Assembly (NCBI GenBank): GCA_052168355.1
Contig: JBQLZQ010000006.1
Location: 1-64,000, forward strand
DNA: 64,000 nucleotides
Reading direction: 5' to 3'
From: JBQLZQ01 sp052168355
Lineage (GTDB): Bacteria; Pseudomonadota; Alphaproteobacteria; DSM-16000; Inquilinaceae
Numbering within the stretch: position 1 is the stretch's first letter; every line of letters starts with the position of its first letter. The notes beneath the pieces are model-generated. The model did not search any database. It worked only from the letters and a program-made list of their open reading frames with translations, and was not told the origin of the DNA. Of this stretch, positions 37,404 to 44,624 are shown piece after piece. A program made the position numbers and the translations under genes.

Positions 37404-38285
37404 ATGGACGCCGGCGGGACGCAAAGTGGCCACCCGCCCCGCGCGCCGGCGACCGGCCGTGTCCGTCGCGGCCTCGGTTGCAATGTCGGTCGCTGGCTCG
37501 GCGGGCTGGTCTGCCTCGTGTTGACGGCTACGCCCGCGGTCGGCGGGACAGAATTTCCCACGCCTCCGCCGGGCATGGCCAATGGCGGCGAAGCCGCCGT
37601 GACCGACATCGTCGACGGCGATACGGTCTGGCTCGACACCGGTGTCCAGGTCCGGTTGACCGGCATTCAAGCGCCCAAGCTGGCGCTCGGCCGGGTCGGG
37701 TTCGAGGACTGGCCCCTGGCGCACGATGCCAAACGCGCCCTTACCGATCTGGCCCTCGGCCGGCGCCTCGCCCTGCTGTTCGACGGTCAACGGGAGGATC
37801 GCCACGGTCGCGTCCTGGCCCATCTTGTCCGCGACGACGGCGTCTGGCTACAGGGCGCGATGGTCGCGGCCGGCATGGCGCGGGCCTACAGCTTCGCCGA
37901 CAACCGGATCGCCGCGACTGCCCTGCTGGCGATCGAGGCGCAGGCGCGGGGCGACCGGCTGGGCATCTGGGCGCATCCCTACTACGCCATTCGCCGGCCC
38001 GACCAGACCGATGCGCTGATCGACAGTTTTCAGATCGTCGAAGGGCGGGTAGAGGCCGCGGATCGGGTGCGGGACCGCATCTACCTTAATTTTGGCAAGA
38101 ACTGGCGCGACGATTTCACCGTCAGCGTGGCCACGCGCGATGTCGATGTCTTTACGGCCGCCGGCATCGACCTGCTTGATCTCGAAGGGCGGACCGTGCG
38201 GGCGCGCGGCTGGCTGAACCGACGCAACGGACCGATGATCGAAATCGACCATCCCGAGCAGATCGAGATAGTGGAGGACCGATGA
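37404..38285 (+). CDS. Thermonuclease (SNase)-fold exported protein
   Basis: 293 residues with a basic N-terminus and a hydrophobic segment (about 30-47) that should direct export. The SNase-like domain spans about 62-190: VDGDTVWLDTGVQVRLTGIQAPKL and REDRHGRVLAHL. Against staphylococcal nuclease, Asp21, Arg35 and Arg87 equivalents are kept, but Asp40 and Glu43 (VDTPE) are replaced by Gln and Lys (IQAPK), so normal Ca-dependent cleavage is doubtful. A second domain of about 100 residues follows (IVEGRVEAADRVRDRIYLNFGKNWRDDFT to EIEIDHPEQIEIVE), common in alphaproteobacterial homologs. It overlaps the M48 protease gene by 4 nt (ATGA). Confidence 0.82.
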   Translation: MDAGGTQSGHPPRAPATGRVRRGLGCNVGRWLGGLVCLVLTATPAVGGTEFPTPPPGMANGGEAAVTDIVDGDTVWLDTGVQVRLTGIQAPKLALGRVGFEDWPLAHDAKRALTDLALGRRLALLFDGQREDRHGRVLAHLVRDDGVWLQGAMVAAGMARAYSFADNRIAATALLAIEAQARGDRLGIWAHPYYAIRRPDQTDALIDSFQIVEGRVEAADRVRDRIYLNFGKNWRDDFTVSVATRDVDVFTAAGIDLLDLEGRTVRARGWLNRRNGPMIEIDHPEQIEIVEDR

Positions 38286-39742
38286 TACGCCTTTCCCGAT
38301 GCCTGGCGTCCCTGCCGACGCTGCTGGTCGCCGCGTTGCTGGCCGGCTGCGCGGAGAACGCGGTCACCGGCAGACAACAGCTCTTTTTGACCTCGCCGCA
38401 GCAGGAAGCGCAGCTCGGTCAACGGGAGCACCCGAAACTGGTGCAGCAGTTCGGCGGCCTTTACGACAACCCCCAACTGGCGGCCTACGTCACCGACGTC
38501 GGGAACAGGGTGGCCGCCACCACCGAGCGGCCGGACCTGGCCTACAGCTTCACCGTTCTGGACAGCGAGATCGCCAACGCCTTCGCCTTGCCCGGCGGGT
38601 ATGTCCACGTCACGCGCGGTCTGTTGGCGATGGTCAACGACGAGGCGGAACTGGCTGCGGTCATGGGGCACGAAATCGCCCACATCACCGCGCGGCACAG
38701 CGGTGAACGGTACAGCCAGACCGCCCTGGCCCAGATCGGCTCGGGGCTTCTGGGGGTGGTCACCGGCAGCCCCGAACTGGCTCAACTCGCCGGCACGGGG
38801 GCACAGCTTTATCTCCTCAGCTACAGCCGCAATCAGGAAAGCGAGGCGGATGCCATCGGCATCCGGTATCTGGCCCGGTCCGATTACGATCCGGCCGCCA
38901 TGGCGCGGTTTCTCCAGCAACTCGAACGGGAAGGCCGCGTTCAGGCCATGGTGGAAGGACGCTCCCCGGAACAGTCGGTGTCCTATCTGTCCACCCATCC
39001 GCTCCCGGCCGATCGGGTGCGCGACGCGATGGCCTTGGCGGCGTCCATGCAGGGCGGGTCCCAAAACCGGGGTCGGGACGCCTATCTGGCGATGATCGAC
39101 GGCATGATCTGGGGCGGCAGCCCGGAAAACGGCATCGTGCGCGGCGGCGTCTACGGCAACACGGCCCGCGGCTTCAAGTGGGAGGCGCCGCCGGGGTTCG
39201 AGATGCGCCAACAAGGATCGCGCGTGGTCGCCGCCGGCCCCGACGAGGTGCTGATCCTGTTCGATCAGGCGACCCTCGGCCAGGACGTCGATCCGATGAC
39301 CTATCTGCGTCAGGGATGGGCCAGGGGCGCCAGGCTAGGCGGTGTCGAGGCCATCGACGTCAACGGCTTCCCGGCCGCCACCGGAACCGTCTCGCTCAAC
39401 AGCGATCGCGGTCCGCGCGACGCCCGGCTGGTCGCCATCCGCAGCGGTCAGAACCGTATGGCGCGGTTCCTGTTCGTTACGCCGCCGCAGGTCACGGGTC
39501 GCTATGCCGAGGCCTTGCAACGGGCGACGTTCAGCTTCAGCCGCCTCAGCGATGCCGATCGGGCCGCCTTCCAGCCGTTGCGACTTCGCGTGGTCGAGGT
39601 GCGGCCCGGTCAGGGCGCCGCCGACTTGGCCGCCCAAACGGCGTTCGAGGACTACGCCGTAGAACGCCTTCTAGCGCTCAACGGTCTGGATGATCCGTCG
39701 CAGATCCAGGCCGGCCAGAAAATCAAGCTTGTGGTTCGATAG
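38282..39742 (+). CDS. M48 family lipoprotein metalloprotease (BepA/YfgC-like)
   Basis: 486 residues. A lipoprotein signal with lipobox LLAGC (Cys 23) predicts attachment to the outer membrane. The zinc site is HEIAH (about residues 130-134) with the third ligand in ESEAD (Glu 186). After the peptidase domain comes a region of about 200 residues and a C-terminal stretch resembling LysM (LLALNGLDDPSQIQAGQKIKLV), which would bind peptidoglycan. BepA-like proteases monitor outer-membrane protein assembly. Translationally coupled to the thermonuclease-fold gene by a 4-nt overlap, so the pair may act together in the periplasm. Confidence 0.9.
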   Translation: MIRLSRCLASLPTLLVAALLAGCAENAVTGRQQLFLTSPQQEAQLGQREHPKLVQQFGGLYDNPQLAAYVTDVGNRVAATTERPDLAYSFTVLDSEIANAFALPGGYVHVTRGLLAMVNDEAELAAVMGHEIAHITARHSGERYSQTALAQIGSGLLGVVTGSPELAQLAGTGAQLYLLSYSRNQESEADAIGIRYLARSDYDPAAMARFLQQLEREGRVQAMVEGRSPEQSVSYLSTHPLPADRVRDAMALAASMQGGSQNRGRDAYLAMIDGMIWGGSPENGIVRGGVYGNTARGFKWEAPPGFEMRQQGSRVVAAGPDEVLILFDQATLGQDVDPMTYLRQGWARGARLGGVEAIDVNGFPAATGTVSLNSDRGPRDARLVAIRSGQNRMARFLFVTPPQVTGRYAEALQRATFSFSRLSDADRAAFQPLRLRVVEVRPGQGAADLAAQTAFEDYAVERLLALNGLDDPSQIQAGQKIKLVVR

Positions 39743-39771
39743 GGGATCAAGAGACCGGCGAAAGGGATCGA

Positions 39772-40656
39772 TCAGCCGCCGATATGGAGATCGTCCGGAC
39801 CTTTGACGTGGCGTTCCATCGATGCCCGCAGTTTGAGCAGGGCCCGGTTCTCAAGCTGGCGGACGCGTTCCTTGCTGACGCCAAGCTGGCGGCCCAGTTC
39901 CTCCAGCGTCGCGCCTTCCTCGGAAAGACGTCGCTGGCGAATGATGACCTGCTCGCGCGAACTCAACGTGCCCAGCGCTTCCGCCAGCCATCGCGACCGG
40001 GTCTGGGCATCGCGCATGCCGACCACAACTTCCTCAGGACCCGGCCGGGGATCGGATAGAAAGTCCTGCCAATTCTCCTCGCCCGACTCCGAAACGGTGG
40101 CGTTCAGGGATCGATCGGCCCCGGACATCCGAAGCTCCATCGCCTCGACATCTTGTTCCGCGACCTTCAGTTCCCGGGCGATCTGGCCCCGCCCTTCATG
40201 GCTGATCCGGTCCATCGACGCGCCGTCCAGCTTGGCGCGCAGGCGCCGCAGGTTGAAGAACAGGGATTTCTGCGCCGCCGTCGTTCCGGTGCGCACGATC
40301 GACCAGTTGCGTAACACATAGTCCTGCATGGCCGAGCGGATCCACCAGGTGGCATAGGTCGAAAAGCGCACATCGCGTTCCGGCTCGAACCGGGCGGCAG
40401 CCTGCATCAGGCCGACATTGCCTTCCTGCACCAGATCGCCCATCGGCAAGCCGTAGTTGCGAAAGCGGGATGCCGCGCTGATCACCAGCCGCGTGTAGGA
40501 CCGAACCAGGGCGTGAAGCGCCTCTTCGTCCTGGTCGTCGCGCCACCGCCGGGCCAGTTCCAGTTCGTGTTCGCGTTCAAGCAGCGGTTCGTTCATCGAC
40601 GATCTGATGTAGTTCATGTTGGCGCGCTTGGTCTCGGGATCGTCGAAGTGCGGCAT
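39772..40656 (-). CDS. rpoH: RpoH-family sigma factor (RpoHII-like)
   Basis: 294-residue alternative sigma factor. Region 2 is clear (LVQEGNVGLMQAAARFEPERDVRFSTYATWWIRSAMQDYVLRNWSIVR) and the RpoH box appears as QKSLFFNLRRLRAKL. Region 4.2 is LEELGRQLGVSKERVRQLENRALLKLR. The SIVRTGTTAAQKSLFFNL form is closer to RpoHII, the oxidative-stress paralog of alphaproteobacteria, than to RpoHI; this subclass is an inference. ATG 40656 is preceded by GGAGG and begins before the conserved MNYIRSSM region; the open frame upstream is not conserved. It is convergent with the M48 protease gene and divergent from hprK. Confidence 0.9.
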   Translation of the reverse strand: MPHFDDPETKRANMNYIRSSMNEPLLEREHELELARRWRDDQDEEALHALVRSYTRLVISAASRFRNYGLPMGDLVQEGNVGLMQAAARFEPERDVRFSTYATWWIRSAMQDYVLRNWSIVRTGTTAAQKSLFFNLRRLRAKLDGASMDRISHEGRGQIARELKVAEQDVEAMELRMSGADRSLNATVSESGEENWQDFLSDPRPGPEEVVVGMRDAQTRSRWLAEALGTLSSREQVIIRQRRLSEEGATLEELGRQLGVSKERVRQLENRALLKLRASMERHVKGPDDLHIGG

Positions 40657-40787
40657 GGAAGCCTCCGGGCTGACCTGTGAGGAAATGACGCCCGCAGGCG
40701 CTCTACCATTTTTTGCTGTTATTCGTGATACGCATCGGCGCGGGAAACGGATCACATCGGCGCGTTGGGTATGGATCGAAGGTTCGG

Positions 40788-40842
40788 CCGCGCGGGTGCC
40801 GCGCGGGTGCCGCGCAGGTGCCGCGCAGGTGCCGCGCAGGTG
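40788..40842. repeat. Tandem array of five 11-bp units upstream of hprK
   Basis: Five perfect consecutive units: two CCGCGCGGGTG followed by three CCGCGCAGGTG (40788, 40799, 40810, 40821, 40832). It ends 38 bp before the hprK ATG and is outside coding sequence: an in-frame stop lies at 40845. TTGACA follows at 40844. Copy number could vary by slippage, which would change spacing in the rpoH/hprK promoter region. Confidence 0.9.
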
Positions 40843-40880
40843 ATTGACAGGCGGGGGCGGTCAGCCCCACCTTGCCGGCG

Positions 40881-41330
40881 ATGGAAACCCTCCACGCCAC
40901 CTGTGTCGCCTGCAACGGCGCCGGTCTTCTGCTTCGCGGCCCCTCGGGCGCCGGCAAATCGGACCTGGCGTTGCGGCTGATCGACGGCGGTGCCCGCCTG
41001 GTTGCGGATGACCGGGTCGTTCTGGCCCTGGAAGGCCACACGGTGACCGCCCATGCGCCGCCGGCGATCGCCGGATTGATCGAGGTTCGCGGCCTGGGGC
41101 CGATGCCGGTTCCCGCGTTGCCGTCGGCGCCGTTGGTTCTGATCGTCGATCTTGTTTCCGGTGAGCCGGTCGATCGACTTCCGCAACCGGCATTCGCGAC
41201 CTATCTGGGGGTCCGTCTGCCGCTGCTTCGCGTCGACCCGTTTCACATTTCGGCCGCGGCCAAGCTTCGCCTTGCCGTTGAAGCGGCGTCGGCGTCGATC
41301 GGCCTTTGGCCCTGCGCCGTCGCGCGATGA
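40881..41330 (+). CDS. hprK: HprK, HPr kinase/phosphorylase (short alphaproteobacterial form)
   Basis: 149 residues. Phosphorylates HPr on its regulatory serine. It consists only of the C-terminal kinase domain: P-loop GPSGAGKSD (residues 20-28), the ADDRVVLALEG strand, IEVRGLGPMPVP and the late LRVDPFHISAAAKLRLAVE region. The N-terminal domain of Gram-positive HprK is absent, as is usual in alphaproteobacteria. ATG 40881 is chosen; a TTG three codons earlier has no support. The stop overlaps the rapZ start (ATGA), so the two are coupled. Confidence 0.92.
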   Translation: METLHATCVACNGAGLLLRGPSGAGKSDLALRLIDGGARLVADDRVVLALEGHTVTAHAPPAIAGLIEVRGLGPMPVPALPSAPLVLIVDLVSGEPVDRLPQPAFATYLGVRLPLLRVDPFHISAAAKLRLAVEAASASIGLWPCAVAR

Positions 41331-42208
41331 GCGCGAATCCGGGCCGTCGCGTCATCCTGGTCACCGGCCTGTCCGGGGCGGGCATGTCGACGGCCCTGGA
41401 CGCGTTGCAGGACATGGGGCATGAAGCGGTCGACAATTTGCCCATCACCCTGGTGCCGGCCCTCATCGATGAGGAACAGCAGCAGGGACGACCGCTGGCC
41501 ATCGGCATCGACAGCCGGACCCGGGACTTCGCCGCCGACCATCTGCTGTCCCGGCTCGAGGCCCTGCGCGCGCGCAGCGACCTGGATGTGCGTCTTCTGT
41601 TCGTCGACTGCGATGCCAACGTCCTGCAGCAACGCTTCACCGAAACCAGGCGGCGGCACCCGCTGGCCCTCGACCGGCCCGTGTCGGACGGTATCCGGCG
41701 CGAACAGCGGTTGCTCGATCCGCTACGCGATCACGCCGACCTGACCATCGATACGTCGATCCTGACGATCCACGATCTGCGTCGGCTTCTGGAAGGACAC
41801 TTCGCCATCGGGCGGGAACCCGGGCTGTTTGTCTTTGTCACCTCATTCTCGTTCCGGCGCGGTCTTCCCCGCGAAGCCGATCTGGTGTTCGATGTCCGCT
41901 TTCTGGTCAACCCGCATTGGGACCCGGACCTTCGACCGTTGACCGGTCGCGATACCGCCGTTCAGCGCGCGGTCGCGGCCGATCCGGGGTTCGACAGTTT
42001 TTTCGGCGGCCTGACGGGTCTGCTTGGGCCGCTGCTGCCGCGCTACAACCACGAAGGCAAAAGCTATCTGACCATCGCCATCGGCTGCACCGGCGGTAAG
42101 CACCGTTCGGTGTTCGTGGCCGAACGGCTGGCGGCGTGGCTGAAGAGTCAGGGGCATCGGCTTGGCCTGTCCCACCGGGATCTGCCGCCGGCGTTGGCGG
42201 AACCCTAG
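41327..42208 (+). CDS. rapZ: RapZ-like RNase adapter / P-loop protein with altered Walker A
   Basis: 293 residues. The RapZ (YvcJ) family binds nucleotides and, in E. coli, small RNAs, directing RNase E to glmZ; in alphaproteobacteria its target is unknown and it lies in PTS operons as here. Conserved blocks: EAVDNLP, VDCDANVLQQRFTETRRRHPL, VFDVRFLVNPHWDPDLRPLTGRD and the C-terminal YLTIAIGCTGGKHRSVFVAE. The Walker A is GLSGAGMST: the invariant Lys is Met 20 (ATG at 41384-41386), so ordinary nucleotide hydrolysis is doubtful. ATG 41327 overlaps hprK by 4 nt. The gene is 57 nt before the EIIA gene. Confidence 0.9.
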   Translation: MSANPGRRVILVTGLSGAGMSTALDALQDMGHEAVDNLPITLVPALIDEEQQQGRPLAIGIDSRTRDFAADHLLSRLEALRARSDLDVRLLFVDCDANVLQQRFTETRRRHPLALDRPVSDGIRREQRLLDPLRDHADLTIDTSILTIHDLRRLLEGHFAIGREPGLFVFVTSFSFRRGLPREADLVFDVRFLVNPHWDPDLRPLTGRDTAVQRAVAADPGFDSFFGGLTGLLGPLLPRYNHEGKSYLTIAIGCTGGKHRSVFVAERLAAWLKSQGHRLGLSHRDLPPALAEP

Positions 42209-42265
42209 ATGTCTGTCCTAATTCCTGGATAGACACTAGAGAGACCATTTGGACGAGGAGCGCCT

Positions 42266-42685
42266 ATGTCGGATACGGATGCGATCGGGATGGTTCTTGT
42301 CACCCACGGACGGCTTGCGGACGAATTCATCGCCGCCCTGGAACATGTGGTCGGGCCCCAGGAAGACGTCGCGTCCGTGTGCATCGGTCCCGATGACGAC
42401 ATGGAGCAGCGCCGCATGGAAATCCTGGAAAAGGTCGCGGCGGTGGACCGGGGCAAGGGCGTGGTGCTGTTGACGGACATGTTCGGCGGCACGCCGTCCA
42501 ATCTGGCCATCTCGATCATGGACCGGTCGAGCGTCGAGGTGGTTGCCGGGATCAACTTGCCCATGCTGATCAAGCTTGCGTCGGTCCGGGCCACCGAACC
42601 GATGGGCACGGCCGTCATGCTGGCCCAGGAAGCCGGGCGGAAATACATCAATGTCGCGTCGGAGCTGCTCAAGGATGGGGGCTAG
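42266..42685 (+). CDS. PTS mannose-type EIIA protein (nitrogen-PTS associated)
   Basis: 139-residue cytoplasmic phosphocarrier of the mannose-type EIIA fold. Phospho-acceptor His 14 lies in VLVTHGRLADEF, and the conserved LLTDMFGGTPSNLA and VVAGINLPMLIKLA segments follow. In alphaproteobacteria this protein (ManX/EIIA-Ntr regulator) has no sugar permease and works with HPr in regulatory phosphorelay. A GAGGAG ribosome site precedes ATG 42266. It lies between rapZ and the HPr gene on one strand. No EIIBC permease is present in the window. Confidence 0.92.
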   Translation: MSDTDAIGMVLVTHGRLADEFIAALEHVVGPQEDVASVCIGPDDDMEQRRMEILEKVAAVDRGKGVVLLTDMFGGTPSNLAISIMDRSSVEVVAGINLPMLIKLASVRATEPMGTAVMLAQEAGRKYINVASELLKDGG

Positions 42686-42748
42686 CGGCGCCTCCCCCGG
42701 ATCCGGAAACAAACCATGTCCGAACCGAAGGATCAGGAGGCGGAGGTC

Positions 42749-43012
42749 GTGAGCGCGACCCTGAACATCGTCAACACGCTGGGACTGCATGCCCGCGCCG
42801 CGGCGAAATTCGTCAATCTGGTGCATCAGTTCAAGGCCAAGGTCACGGTGTCGCGCCAGGGCATGAGCGTGGGCGGGGACAGCATCATGGGGTTGATGAT
42901 GCTGTCCGCCGGGCCTGGCTCCTCGATCCTGGTGCAGGCCAAAGGGCGCGAAGCACGCCAGGTCGTCGACGCCTTGGCCGACCTGGTTGCCCGCCGTTTC
43001 GATGAAGATTAG
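42749..43012 (+). CDS. ptsH: HPr phosphocarrier protein
   Basis: 87 residues. Phosphoryl carrier between EI-Ntr and EIIA. The active His is residue 14 in LGLHARAAAKF and the HprK target Ser is residue 45 in DSIMGLMML, so both modification sites are intact. GTG 42749 is chosen because AGGAGG lies 8 nt before it and it places the active His at the usual position; ATG 42716 would add 11 residues and is the alternative. hprK, encoded two genes upstream, is the expected kinase. Confidence 0.93.
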   Translation: MSATLNIVNTLGLHARAAAKFVNLVHQFKAKVTVSRQGMSVGGDSIMGLMMLSAGPGSSILVQAKGREARQVVDALADLVARRFDED

Positions 43013-43025
43013 CGTCTCGGCCGAA

Positions 43026-43045
43026 ACATAAAGATATGTTTATGC
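43026..43045. promoter_or_regulatory. Possible SahR/SamR-type operator upstream of ahcY
   Basis: A 20-bp imperfect palindrome, with 8 of 10 positions symmetric and CATAAA paired with TTTATG, lies 127 bp before ahcY in an otherwise GC-rich gap. As I recall, ArsR-family methionine-cycle regulators (SahR, SamR) of proteobacteria bind A/T-rich palindromes of this kind before ahcY. The identity of the regulator is an inference; no such regulator is encoded in the window. Confidence 0.35.
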
Positions 43046-43171
43046 TTGCGCGGTCCAAGGTTGGCCTGATACACCTCGCCCTCAACGCGGCGGGGTTCCC
43101 GAACCGATCGTATTGGCACGCCCGCTACTGACCCAATCTTTCAAGGCCCAATCCTTAAGGAGTGAGATGCC

Positions 43172-44476
<1,305 letters not shown>

Positions 44477-44624
44477 AGCCTGCCGGTCTGGGCACGTTTC
44501 TACTATAGTGATTGTTCGCCGTGATCGCCGCGACTAGACTCCCCGGCGTGCGTTGTTGTTCGTGTCTGGGCCGTATTCCGTTTCGAAACGGGCTCTGAGA
44601 GGTGTGGTGAAGCCGTCCCCTCCG

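Noticed and set aside
43013..43171. S-adenosylhomocysteine riboswitch upstream of ahcY
   Set aside because: The gap does not show the conserved SAH-riboswitch core or pseudoknot that I could recognise; the A/T palindrome fits a protein operator better.
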